This document shows, in pieces, positions 8,670-19,418 of a stretch of DNA of 36,607 nt; positions within the stretch are counted from its first letter, which is position 1, and every line of letters begins with the position of its first letter. The DNA is taken from assembly GCA_003427395.1 (NCBI GenBank), contig BFEA01000294.1:278223-314829 (forward strand). Reading direction: 5' to 3'. The notes under the pieces were generated by a model. It saw only the letters and a program-made list of their open reading frames with translations, was not told the origin of the DNA and ran no database searches. The translations under genes and the position numbers were made by a program. This DNA comes from Chara braunii. Its lineage: Eukaryota > Streptophyta > Charophyceae > Charales > Characeae.

Positions 8670-10567
8670 GTAATGTGGTTCGACTAAAAGACCGGAAGGA
8701 CGGAAGCCGGGGGGAAACCAAAGGGTGAGGGATGCAAGGGGGTAACATAGGGTAGGGAGCGTGCACGTTAGTTTAGCAGGGTGTGCAGGGAGATTAAAAT
8801 GGGGAAAGGAGTCCTACTACTGTGGGCGCAGCTGCTGATCATAGGAAAGGAAGCAAGACAAGAAGGGCAGTACGAAATGTTCGAAGAAGGACATTCCTTG
8901 AAGACCGGCCACTAAGGGTCGAGTCGCCGAGAGAACGGGATGGTGGCATAAAAATCAGCATGTCCGCCCGGAACGAAGTCCGGGATCCCTAGTGGACTGG
9001 GTCGGAATCAAACTTTCAGAAAATATGGTGTACCTGGTAACCGAAGTAGAATGGCATGCGGAAGGGGTGTAGGGCGGTTGGAATCCGGATCCGCGAGGGC
9101 ACGTACGCGCAAAGGGGCGGCTGTACCTATCGAAGGATGGGTGGCGCACCTCCGGGGTCAAGTTAGCATCGAGGGAAGACCCGCTGAGCATGTTCGGGGA
9201 TGCATGGCAGCTGGTATGGCGGACAGGGTTGAAGTTTGGCGACCCTGAGCCACGACAGACCTAAGGGTGGCCATAACGGAGACCTTTACTCTACCTAGTG
9301 CAAACGTACGAATGAGGTTGTCACCCTTTATAATGCAAAGGATGGGTGGCGAGGTGCGCATCAGGCAGGCAGCAACGGCCCTTGCCAACCTTACCTTCGA
9401 AGAGGCAATGACTTACAAGAAATACGACCGAATATTTTTAGAGATGGGGCCGTTTGACAAAGATGAGAAGTATGAAGTACTACGCATACTACACTCAGTT
9501 TTGGCGATAAGGCCAAGGATCTCACTAATCAACAGCCATGTCTTGTGGGGCGTCATCCAACGGGAAGAAGGCCGAGGCCCGACTTACCTAGACGATTTGT
9601 ACCGGCTGTACGAGCTGCCAGAGGAAGATGCTGTCACCTGAAAGACGAACTAAGAAACGAAAGAGTAGAAAGGGTCATAGAAGAAGAATGAGGACATAGA
9701 AGGGAAAAGGAGGCGGTAGATGAACATTTGCTGAAGACGGGCTATAATCCTCTATGTTTGGGCTATGCAAGAAAATCATCAAGTGACGATGGCGGCAAGA
9801 CACGTTCGGACAGCACACCAGCCGCGGTACCCTGGCCCGCCTTGGGATAATGGCAGAGGATGGGAAGTGTCCGTTTCGCCAAGTTTCGAATTCCGGGAAA
9901 TCGACGTAGAATGGCGGGTCGTGACCTTGGGGAGGGACAGTACCTTCGTAATGGTGGAATGTTTATGGACCGGGATGCGGTTTAACCGAGGGTTCGAGGA
10001 CGACCTATACTCCAATTTAGAAATAACCGGGACCTTGTACCTACCCGAAATTGGATGGCACTCGTTGGGAGTAGGAATAGCACAGGGCCACGAGCTAGCC
10101 TCGGTCTTTCGGAGGGTCGCCCGGGTGTTAACGCGGATAGGCCAATCGATCAGGGTAGGAGAAACGTGGGCTTACGGACCAGGGTGGAAGTGGGGAGCTG
10201 GTGGGAGTTTAGCGCACCGGCAACCCCACTAAGATGTCAGGTCCCCCGATTCATGATAGACCTCATCTTTGGGAATCTCTCTCAGGCGCAAGATCTGGCA
10301 GACTCAACAATAGTCTGGATAAATCACTTCCCACCTCAAGCCATCGGGATGTTTTATGACGTCTCTGTGGAGCACGGGTCGTTCTGGGGGAACCAGGCCT
10401 AGGAGCTGCTAGAGATTATCAATATTTTGATATTCGGGTTGCCGCAGTTAGCCTATGCTGAATACAAGCACATAATTCAGAGAGAGGTTGGGATGGGGGA
10501 GAGCTATCTAGCAGGGCTAGGTCAACTGTTCGAGGAGCCTACTGAACCAGAAGGGTCACGGAGATGA
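8670..10567 (+). pseudogene. Two-module protein region upstream of gag, right copy (function unknown)
   Basis: Plus-strand counterpart of 6288-8150. Module 1 (about 8950-9640) contains VYLVTEVEWHAEG, GRLYLSKDGWRTSGVKLA and FGDAWQLVWRTGL, then RMRLSPFIMQRMGG, LTFEEAMTYKKY and YLDDLYRLYELPEE. Module 2 (about 9780-10567) contains YPGPPWDNGRGWEV, DVEWRVVTLGRDSTF, GTLYLPEIGWHSLGVGIA, NHFPPQAIGMFYDV, YAEYKHIIQRE and YLAGLGQLFEEP. The shared pattern x-V-E-W ... LYLxxxGWxxxGVxxA ... I-Q-R-E ... Y-L-x-x-L shows that the modules are paralogous. Stops and frame changes (for example near 9246 and 10401) mark it as decayed. I know no domain family with this pattern; a search with either module would decide. 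Confidence 0.6.
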
Positions 10568-10789
10568 GAGCGAGACTAGCGCCACGGGGCAAGCCGGTAT
10601 GGCGAATAAAGTATATTCTATTACATATAGGGAAGGACCGTCGAGGCCAGGTGGTCGAGCGAGCTGCTGCAAAATGGGGAGGGAGCACTCGCAGTCAAGA
10701 CGGGTCGGCCGGGGCAGATGCGGACCTTACCTAACCACACGTGGCGAAGTAAGGACATCCCGAATACCGAACGAAGGCTCGATCTCTAA
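10568..10789 (+). other. Spacer between module region and gag, right arm
   Basis: Corresponds to 6021-6287 of the left arm. The open frame from 10599 continues into gag, but its first part has no recognisable motif. No promoter or hairpin was seen. Confidence 0.4.
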
Positions 10790-13196
10790 GAAAGACCCCC
10801 GCTACTGGTGCGCCCGGGCCGATCGAAAAAAAAATATAGTAACAGAACTAATATTTTATATAAACCAATGCGGGAATAAAACCGCGGTAACCGTCATGAC
10901 TAGAAAGGTCGAAACCCTCCTAAAAAATGAGAAGGAAATGTCGGCCTTGAGGAGGACCAGAAACTCTCTCCGACAAAACCTACAACCAGAGACCTTGAGT
11001 AGCCAGGTACGGCCTTTTCCCAGAAGTAGTCAAATGGCAGAATTGGAAAGGTAAGCCGAAAGGACTAGGGCCTATGAAACCTAAAAGTTCCGAGCCGCCT
11101 GTGTCCAGGGGAATCCTCTGGTTTATGCAGGTCTGGGTAGAATTGCAACGGAAGATGAGACAAACAATTGTAGAAGCGAGGGAGGACCGGGCATATGAGG
11201 CAGCGTCGTACAAAGCGAAGAAGCTCAGAAGGACCGAGAGTCCATAAATCCGGATGGGACCAAAGGGAACAAGAAAGAGATCTCCTCAGGAAAGAGCTTG
11301 GGAAAAACTGGGGGAAGTAAACAGGGGACCCAGGGAACCATGAAGGACAAAAACAAAGAAAGATCGAGCCCACGAAATTCAGATGGAGTTGTGTCAAAGA
11401 AGGTGAGAATCACGGACGCAAGGCGTAGACTAGCAGAGATAGAAAAGAGAACCGCGGAGTACACAACAAGATTGATCGAGGAAATGATGATTGGAAACGA
11501 GGAAGACCCTCTGAGGGAAGAACTGCTTGACGAACGAAAGGCTAGCCGAGACGGAATCGGGCAGGGGGGTAAGGATAGCGACTGCGGAGGAACACCTAGC
11601 AAGAGGAGGAAAGAGAGAGACAACTCTCCTGGAATAAAAGCGGAGAAATCTACAAATCCGCCAGCCGTTGACAGTAGGGCTAGCCGTATGCCAGCCGCAC
11701 TAATAGTAATGCGGGGATGCGAGAGACTTTGGAGCCTTAGGGAAAGGGTATTGAGAAGGTTTGACCCGAAGAGGACTGTAAAGCCCGGCGAGAGGCAAAG
11801 GGCCGGCAAGGAAGGACAGGGAGCTAGTACAGTCGGCGAGACCAACAGCTCTGAGGGTAGCCTCAAGAAGATGGTGCCGTTCCTCACACGAGTGCTAAAC
11901 CAAAACCAAGGCTACCTCGCGGATGCTAAGAAAAAGTTGACATTTGACGGGGAAAACATCACGGAGTTCCTAATAGACTACGAGAACCTGGCTGCGTTAC
12001 TGAAATGGAGTGAAGAGGAAAAAATAGACCACACAGGACAACATGTGTTGTTGAGCCTAGGATGAGACATAATGGCTATCGTGGCCGCAAGCAGGACTTA
12101 GTAAGAGACTCGGGATGTGATGATGAGGAAGTATCTAGCGGTTGAGAGTATGTCAACAGAAGCCAAATTAGCGGCAGTACAAAGGAATAACTTCGCCACG
12201 TACAATGACCTCCTGAGAGAGCTTACCCTGGTGGCGCTAAGGATCCCCGGGGTAACAGACCAAATAATGAAGAAGTATTTCCTCAGGCAGTTCACCGAGT
12301 TCAATAAGGACAAGATTATGTCAGCTTACCAACAGACGAGCAAATTTGTGAACACCAAGGATGTTGATTTCAGTACGGTAACGGACCTTGCCGAGAAAAC
12401 GGTATTGACCGAGACGTTGGCCTTGCTTAAGGAAGGAGAAATCATAGATCTGACCATCAAGACGGGAGACAAGGTGAAAAAGGGGATCGAGAGCCTACAC
12501 GAGCGTGTGCACGGAGTTGACAATAAGATAGAGAGGAAGGAGAACGCGCTAATGGTAATGCACGCGCAAGTATCCCGACCCCCCCCCCCTCCCCAAGAAG
12601 TCGTAGTCCCAACAGGAGTGGCTAACTGAGGGTTAAATCGGAGAGATCCCGCTAATGAGCATTATCATTACTGCACCACGATTGGACATTTTGTGCGAGC
12701 TTGCCCAAAGCTCAACCACGATATTATAAAAAGGAGATGCACCAGGTCACTAAAAAGGGAAATATTCGGATCTCGGGGAGAACGAGTAAACTGGAACTCG
12801 CCTGAAGGGATGAAGCGCGCCGTTATCATCCTCAATGGGTTAGAGATAGCGGCGGTAGAAGCTGAGCTGGTAGCCGACATCGTCTGGGACCAACTCCGAG
12901 GGCGCGGGGCGCAGGTCAACTTTATCTTAAAAAGTGACGGACGCGATAGGGTGAACATGACTACTCGATTAGGAATGACCGGAATAAGAATTATCCGTGA
13001 CACAGTGATGGAGGAGGTCGCTGGAGGCACCACGACCCAAGTAGAGCCTGAAACCGGGGAACCGGAGAAAGTTTATGGAAAGCCTAAGGAAGAGGAGCCT
13101 ACGAACAAGGTTACCGCTGCAACAAAAAAGTTCAGGTATCAAATCTCGATCCTAACAATGCCAGAGATAGACGACACTCTTAGTAAGTTACTATGA
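10790..13196 (+). pseudogene. Ty3/gypsy-type gag, right copy (broken by point stops)
   Basis: The N-terminal part contains FYINQCGNKTAVTVMTRKVE. After a frame change, a single frame runs from 11298 through 14147, interrupted only by point stops. It carries a basic region (RNSDGVVSKKVRITDARRRL, ERTVKPG-like charged stretches), then a capsid-like part: MVPFLTRVLNQNQGYLADAK, FDGENITEFLIDYENLAALL, then MMRKYLAVESM and FLRQFTEFNKDKIM. The zinc knuckle (12663-12704) reads YHYCTTIGHFVRAC, with the first Cys replaced by Tyr. Stops at 12063-12065 and 12627-12629 are TGA where the left copy has CGA. The TGA at 13194-13196 has no left counterpart. Gag would build the particle; this copy cannot. Confidence 0.8.
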
Positions 13197-13199
13197 ACC

Positions 13200-14147
13200 A
13201 TGGTATCAGTATCCTTTCAGACCATGTTGCAAGCGAGCCCCAGACCGCTCAAAGGGCTTAGACAACTATTGATGCGCCGGCGAGTGGACGTAGACGAAAA
13301 TCCACAATCGCAGGAAGAGGACAAGGAGGAAGAAGCTCCGCAAGAGGTCGGTAACCTTCAAAGGATTTCTGGAGACTTGGAGGATCTAGAAAAGGTTTTC
13401 GCAGACATCCACTTGAGCTTACTGGACCGCGAAGGCGGGGAAGTCATGAGATCCCCAACCGAGACGAAACTTAGTTTCCATGCGCTACCCGTAGGAAAGC
13501 TAAAAGTGCAGATCGGGACGCACCACACAGACGCTCTGGTAGATGGAGATGCGGAAATCACATTTATAAGGAGAGATTTCGCAACAGTTACCGGTTGGGT
13601 GGTTAACAAGGAAGCAATGAGGAGTATCTGAGGGGCTGGAGGCGAGATCCCGTTTTCAGGATACGTCACCAAATGCGCGATCACGGCATGTGTCCGGGAG
13701 TCGATCTGGTTATTTCTACAGATGACCGTATTAGACGAGATGGACCACGACATAATCCTCGGGAGACCATGGTACGCCAGTGTAGAAATGATAGGGATGC
13801 ATCTGCATGACGGGACATACATGGTAGACTTAGAGGACCAGGTAACTGGCGGTGGGGAACTCCTCCAACTCATCGGGACCGGGGGAGACCCTCCTAAGCG
13901 GAAATTGGCGACATGGTCGCCTTCGTTCGAAGATAGTACTCGAAAGGGGGCTTTCACTCGAATGGAGGGAATGAGAGAAAGGGTAGAAATCATGATTGAG
14001 GAGGCATTCAAGAAGAAAGAATGGATCAAGATGGTCCTGCCTGAGAAGAAGAGAAGGCAGGAGGACGAGGCTTTAGGGGTGATGGTAGTGGAGAAGGAAT
14101 CGAAAGTTGAACTTGGAGCCAGTTTGCCCAAGGTGAAAGAGGTGTAG
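13200..14147 (+). pseudogene. Retroviral-type aspartic protease region with altered active site
   Basis: Same frame as gag. The sequence KLSFHALPVGKLKVQIG leads to ALVDGDAEITFI. In retroelement proteases this position normally carries D-S/T-G-A; here it is D-G-D-A, so the catalytic triplet is altered. About 60 residues later, DHDIILGRPWYASVEMIGMH gives the conserved hydrophobic-ILGRPW part that closes the fold. A TGA stop (13629-13631) lies between the two parts. The charged tail to 14147 links to RT. The protease would cut Gag-Pol. Family placement is good; activity is ruled out by both the stop and the motif. Confidence 0.75.
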
Positions 14148-14330
14148 AGGGAGATGTCGGAAATCCCACTCGAAATCCCCGACTTGTTGCAGATCATCAA
14201 AGCTATAAGATATCACTAAATAGGGGTGGAATCGCGAGCGCTGGCCAAATTTGAAGAGGAAGTATAGAAGGGATATTGTCTGAATGGAAAGGTAATCAAT
14301 ATTCAACAAGGACGATCCCGACCGTTCATT
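14148..14330 (+). other. Decayed linker between protease and RT
   Basis: The gag-protease frame continues with stops (for example at 14145-14147 and about 14217), and the reading frame changes near 14330 to the RT frame. No separate gene is seen. Confidence 0.5.
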
Positions 14331-15351
14331 TTTTAGAAGAAAGATCCCGGAAGGAAGTGTTCGAAAGTACAAACCAGTAGGGAAGAAAGTTAAGCCAGTC
14401 TCAGTACTGCTAGAGACATCTAAGGAGGAGGCTATGGAAAAGGAAGAAGAGGTTATTCAAGTAATCCGAGAAAGACGAGCGACGGAAGGACATCGGATAC
14501 CGGATGAGGTGGCTGACACCATGAAGATAGGAATAGAAGGATTCTTAACAGAAGAAGAAACCCTCCCGATCAAGAGGACGTCTCAAGAGTTTCATCTGGT
14601 ATTCGCCTTTGGTGATCATCAGAAGGGGCGGTTAGACGCGAAGCTAATCCCTCCGGTTAGGATCCACACAGTACAGCACGAGTGCTGGGATGACAAAGGG
14701 TCAGCCTACGAGTTTAGGATAGCGGGAGAAGTGACAGCCCTACTTAGAGCAAAAATTGACTCCTTCGTCACAGAGCCTACCGCGTTTCCGTATGCAAATA
14801 GGTGGTTCGTCTTTCGAAAGCCCAACAAGACGCTGAGGTGGATTCAAGACCTGCAAAAGTTGAATGCAGTGACCATCTAGGATGCCGGTTCACTACCGCA
14901 GGTCAACTTGCTGGCAGAATCCCACGCCGACCGGAGCATTTAATCCCTGATAGATTTGTATTCAGGGTATGACCAGCTCCCGCACAGACTATACACTGCA
15001 ATGCATACTCCCGTAGAACAGTTGCAGATGCAGGTAACCCTTATGGGCTTTACAAACGCAGTAGCCGAAGCGCAAAGAAGGATGCTCGTCGTAGCCGGGA
15101 ACATGTTCCCAGAGAAATGTGAACCTACATCGACGACAACCCGATCAAAGGCGCCCAGGAAAAGGACGAGACAGAAGTTCAGCCGGGAATTCGAAAATTC
15201 GTATGGAACCATCTGTAGGACATCAAGGACTTACTCCGTCGCTTCCTAGTATACAATATCACGGCTAGCGGACCAAAGAGTATTCTGGCGGTTCCAGAGG
15301 TAACCATATTGGGATTTCGTTGTGGTGCATATGGAAGAAAAACGGACCCGG
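14331..15351 (+). pseudogene. Ty3/gypsy reverse transcriptase, family 2, 5' part (interrupted)
   Basis: One frame reads RRATEGHRIPDEVADTM, TSQEFHLVFAFGDHQKGRLD and IPPVRIHTVQHECWDDKG, then AKIDSFVTEPTAFPYANRWF and FRKPNKTLRWIQDLQKLNAV, the RT fingers in a form distinct from the minus-strand copy. Stops occur at 14878-14880 and about 14941. The palm follows: IDLYSGYDQLP, TAMHTPVEQLQMQVTLMGFTNA. The next expected motif, YIDD, is encoded at about 15132-15143 but only after a one-base loss shifts the frame. VYNITASGPKSI and EVTILGFRCGAYG then run to the insertion point at 15351, where the RT is cut by a 5.1-kb element and resumes at 20499. Confidence 0.88.
15348..15351. repeat. Left target-site duplication CCGG
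   Basis: CCGG at 15348-15351 is repeated at 20495-20498 on the other side of the insert. Removing the insert plus one copy rejoins the RT codons in frame. Confidence 0.8.
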
Positions 15352-15885
15352 TGTCGTGCTATCTTGCTCTATTCACCCTCCTCAAATCGGTAAGCCATTG
15401 ACCAGCCCTCCCCTTCATCCCCTTTGGTGGGCGGGTCGGTAGCCGAAGGCGGGGTCTTTCCCCAGCAGTCGGCGCAGTGCAGATTTTTAGGGCTAACGAC
15501 ACCCCCTCTTTTCCCCCGGTTTATTTCCTCGGACGGTAGTCTCGGTTGGGAGGGCTACCCTTCGACACTCCCCCCTTTCACTCAAACCGGACCCCCTTTT
15601 GCTTTTGGGACTGGATCTAGTAACAGCTCGAGGTTCCCGGCTGCTCGCAGCTAGTGACACGGCGAGTTGGCCACTCCCTTCTTTCTCTGTTTTCTCGTCC
15701 TCGAGTCTGCTCTGTCTCAGGTTCGAGGGGCCGCCGGAGAGGGGTGACTCTCGGACTGCAAGCGGTTTGCAAGATAGCTTCCGCGCGGCCACGACCCGCC
15801 CAGAGCAGTGGTTCAAAGAGGCCCGAGCTAGCGCAATCCCGCCCGACCCGTAACACTTTCTATTAGAAAGGACAAAAAAAAATAC

Positions 15886-16500
15886 TTGATATCAGATATC
15901 TTAGGCCGGCTTTGGCGAATGCAGGTTCAGCAGAGAAACTTGAGATTAGGAATTTTTGAACAGGGACTGGAGGTGAACAGATCGCGTGCAGGACCGAAAA
16001 CGACTTTCTCGAAACACACTGAACTCACTCGATCACCAAGTGCCCGGAAAGAAACGGGAAATCAGGAATTTTTTACCGATTGCTACCCGCAAAGAGTCAT
16101 GAGAACAGGGACTTTTAAAAAGCGACTGGAAGTGAACCGAGCAGATCACAACCTGGCCAAAAATACTTTCTTGAAAGGTGTTGAACACACTTGGTCAGTG
16201 AGACCCCGAAAGGAGACTCGAAACCAGAAATCGTGGCCGATTCCTTCCTGCAAAGAAACTCGAGAATATGAATTTTCGAAACGACCAGGGGTGATCCGGA
16301 CAGATCACAACCACGGCCGAAAGCGGCTTTCTCAAATGATGCAGAACATACTCAGGCAGCAGGTGTCCGAAAGGAAACTCAAAATCAAGGTTGTCTCGAA
16401 CATTGACCGGACGTGAATCTAACAGATCACAACCAGGGTCGAGAACGGCCTTCTCGAAAGACACAGAACACACTTAGTCAACAAGTGTCCGGACAAAAAC
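15886..16500. repeat. Diverged tandem repeat, unit about 160 bp, four units
   Basis: The marker CAGATCACAACC (or a variant) recurs at 15978, 16142, 16301 and 16423, each followed by a similar ACTTTCTTGAAA-type stretch, ACACACT and a GTGxCCGxAAAG motif. The spacings are 164, 159 and 122 bp. The open frame here (15886-16416) reads repeated residues such as RADHNLAKNTFLKG and RTDHNHGRKRLSQ. It is explained by the DNA repeat and matches no known protein. Confidence 0.8.
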
Positions 16501-16659
16501 TCAGAATCGGGAAATTTAACCGACTGCCTTGAACAATGGCAGCAGCTACTCAGTACGTTGGCAAGTCAAGCTCTCGCATATGGGACTGCAGCAGTTGTCT
16601 CTCTTCATGGCAGCAGCGTCACGCTCGCTTGCTTGGACTGCCTTCACGACACAGGATAT

Positions 16660-16812
16660 TCTCCTTTCTCCTCCTCCCCGTTTCTCTCTCCCTCTCGCTT
16701 TTCCTTCCTCGCTCTCTCTTACTCCTCTCTCTTTCTTTTTCTCTTTTCTCTCTCTTCCCTGTCTTTCTTCCGTTCGATTCCTCTCTTCCCTTCTCACTTT
16801 CTCAGCCCTAGC
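16660..16812. repeat. Pyrimidine-rich low-complexity tract
   Basis: Almost pure C/T on the plus strand (TCTCTCCCTCTCGC, CTCTCTCTTCC). Frames open across it on both strands because of composition only. Confidence 0.85.
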
Positions 16813-16988
16813 GCGACCTAGCTAACGACCAACTTCGAAATATAGCTCGAGCCGCAGATCTTACAGCGCCTCCAAGTACGGGTATCTGGTGAGCCTGCGC
16901 ACGGAGTAACTCCGACCGAGCTAGGATATCGGCCAACGTTCGGCCGTACAGAGGTCGCTGGGGTAGTGGCCGTATTCTACCAGTAAAT

Positions 16989-17300
16989 GGCACTCGACAG
17001 CGTTGATCGGACTTGGATAATGGTCCGCCCTTAATAGCGCAGCATCGGTTCGGACCTTGATCAACCCTGGATTGTACTCCTGGCGCTCGTGGCGAAATTA
17101 ACATTGGTTGGACTAGAACATCAAACAGTACTCGGCAGCAACGGTCGAACTCGGATAATGGTCAACCTTTAATGGCGCGGCAACGACTAGGACATTGGTC
17201 GGCCCTTAATTGTACCCCCGACGCTTGTGACGAAAACAGCTCTGGTTGGACTTGGACAGTAAGCGGCACTCGATGGTGCAGGTGACAAAAACCGCGTCGT
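16989..17300. repeat. 138-bp tandem repeat, two full units and a partial third
   Basis: Units start at 16989 (GGCACTCGACAG), 17127 (AGTACTCGGCAG) and 17265 (GGCACTCGATGG). They share a TCGGA-CTTGGATAATGGTC type core, then CCTTAATxG and GTACxCCxGxCGCT. An older part-unit may precede 16989. Confidence 0.8.
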
Positions 17301-17732
17301 CCGAGAGTGGCAGTGATCGACGTTCGGCAGCGCACGTGGCGCTGCGTCGGACAGCGATCGGTACTCAGCCACGAGGAATCTAGGCCGTGGCGCGCGAGCT
17401 CCCTCCTTCTTCCTCAGCCCACTGGCATCCTCCCCCTCGCCCTACCGCTCTCTCTCTTCCTTCCTTTCTCCCACCCTCTCTCTCTCGCTCGTTTTCTCCC
17501 GTGTTGCCGAGAGCAGCCCTTTCGCCCTTGATCGAGTACTAAGGTCCCAAGTTCGAACGTGCGCTCTGGGCGCTCGCCCTCTCCCAGTCCATAAGTCAGG
17601 GCGTAAACTCACCCGCGTTCACCTTCGTCTCTGTCCTGTCCCCGCGATGACCGTTCCCTGAGCCTCCGAGCGCCCTGCTCCTTCGATCACCCCCGTGTGC
17701 CACCCCTCCGGGACCTCTATCTGCCTCCCCGC

Positions 17733-17736
17733 CTCT

Positions 17737-17825
<89 letters not shown>

Positions 17826-17891
17826 NNNNNNNNNNNNNNNNNNNNNNNNNNNNNNNNNNNNNNNNNNNNNNNNNNNNNNNNNNNNNNNNNT

Positions 17892-17983
<92 letters not shown>
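17733..17983. repeat. (CT)n microsatellite with assembly gap
   Basis: Continuous CT dinucleotides on both sides of a 65-base run of N (17826-17890). The true length is unknown. A further stretch of GAGCTCTC repeats runs to about 18045. Confidence 0.97.
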
Positions 17984-17984
<1 letters not shown>

Positions 17985-18045
17985 AGCTCTCTCTCGAGCT
18001 CTCGAGCTCTCGAGCTCTCGAGCTCTCTCTTGAGCTCTCTCGAGC

Positions 18046-19355
18046 TCCATCCGAAACTCGGCATCAAGCGCTCCGAGCAAGGGCGCTGATTCCAGTGCTC
18101 TCGAGAGCTGTCGCTGACGTTTTCGAGAGCGTGAAGACGAACACTCGTCCCGTGCGCCGTTACTCGCTACCGCTTTTCCGCGTGGCCAATACCTCCTCTT
18201 CCTCAGCGAACCATCCCCCTCTCCTCTCTCTCTCATCCCCCATCTCTCTCACTCCGCCCACGATCGTGTGTCGTTCGGACGTGGTCTCTTGCCTAGGCGA
18301 TCCGAGCGCTTTTGATCGCCCTCTCCCTACGTATGCTCCCCTCCTCTCTCTCCCTCTATCCCACTCACTCCTGGTCGCCGTGCGCTGACGGTAGCCTCGC
18401 GCTCTCTGTGCGTGCGTCACGTACACCCTCCTCTTCTCCGAAATTTTTCTCCCCCTTTATTCTCGCGCGTCTGCACTCTCGGGCGCACAACTCCACCTCG
18501 CTGCACTCGCGGGTACTTCCGCCAAACGAACGTTGGGCCCCGTGCATGTGAGCTCATGAGCGCCACCCGCGATACCGAGCGCTTTCGTGCGTTTTTTTTT
18601 TCTCCTTTCCCCCCCTTGAATTCCTTTCTCTCCCTCCCTTTTGTACTCTCTCTTCTCCTCCCCACTCCTTCCTCCGGCTCCTGCCCTTTTGCGAAACTTT
18701 CGCCTTCCCGCTTCCTCTCTGCCCCTCGTCCCTTTCTCCTAGCTGATCCGCCTAGCTTGCTTCTCCACCAATAGCATCTTCCCCTCACTCGCCGCTCCAG
18801 TTTTCCGCACCGCGGTCGATCCGAGTTGCGCACAGTTCCCACCTTACTTGCTTTCTCCGATTTTGATCGCTCCGCTTTCGTCCTCCCGCTCATGCACGTC
18901 CGTCCTCCCACAGACACAAGCGCGGGCGGTTACCAACCGTTCTGCTATTCCCTTCGGCTTGCTCTCAGGTGAACGGCCGTTCAGTTCTCCTGCGTACTTC
19001 ATTTTCCTTTTCCCGCCCGATAATCTCCCGAGCAATGATCAAGAAGATCACGGGGCGCGCGCCCAGCCCCGATTCAGTTATCAAGATCATGACAGGGCGT
19101 ACAACCGTCGCAGGCCCGCTCTGCTCCACCCATCAGCTCCGCTGGGAGAGCAAGCGACCAAACGAATTTTTCTACCCTCCCCAAATTCTTCAGTATCTTC
19201 CCCATCATTATGCTATCTCCCATTTTCTTCATTCGAACCGCCCAGACACAACTGATTCTTCTCCCCTGATTTCTCTTCATCCCTCCACCCCCAATTCGTC
19301 GGGCCAGAATGACTCTCAACGTGGCGTTAAGCCTAACAAGGCTTATGATAGCCAG
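18046..19355. other. Pyrimidine-rich non-coding part of the insert
   Basis: C/T-rich on the plus strand with many short open frames on both strands, none with a recognisable domain. No tandem array, tRNA or promoter element could be supported. Confidence 0.5.
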
Positions 19356-19418
19356 GTATCGAAATTTTGGCTTATATTTTCTTTCTTTTTGTTTTTACGA
19401 ATCTGGTTCCTTCTGCAG
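19356..19418 (+). other. Possible 63-bp intron inside the insert
   Basis: GCCAG is followed by GTATCG, then a T-rich stretch (TTTTCTTTCTTTTTG) and CTTCTGCAG before GC. Donor, pyrimidine tract and acceptor all fit a short plant intron, which would suggest that the insert was transcribed. No flanking coding frame supports it. Confidence 0.3.

Larger units (their letters stand above)
3868..12863. repeat. Large inverted repeat, arms 3868-8150 and 8670-12863
   Basis: The left arm read on the minus strand matches the right arm on the plus strand in order and content: module 1, module 2, gag, zinc knuckle. The outer limits are where similarity stops, after GCGGTAGA-GCTGA near 3868 and 12863. The inner limits are at GTAATGTGGTTCG (8138-8150 reversed, and 8670-8682). 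The arms differ by many substitutions and small indels, so they are old and not an assembly mirror. The spacer is 8151-8669. Confidence 0.85.

Noticed and set aside
17619-18236. Long open frames with Arg-Glu or Ser-Leu repeats
   Set aside because: They are translations of the (CT)n tract running through an assembly gap.
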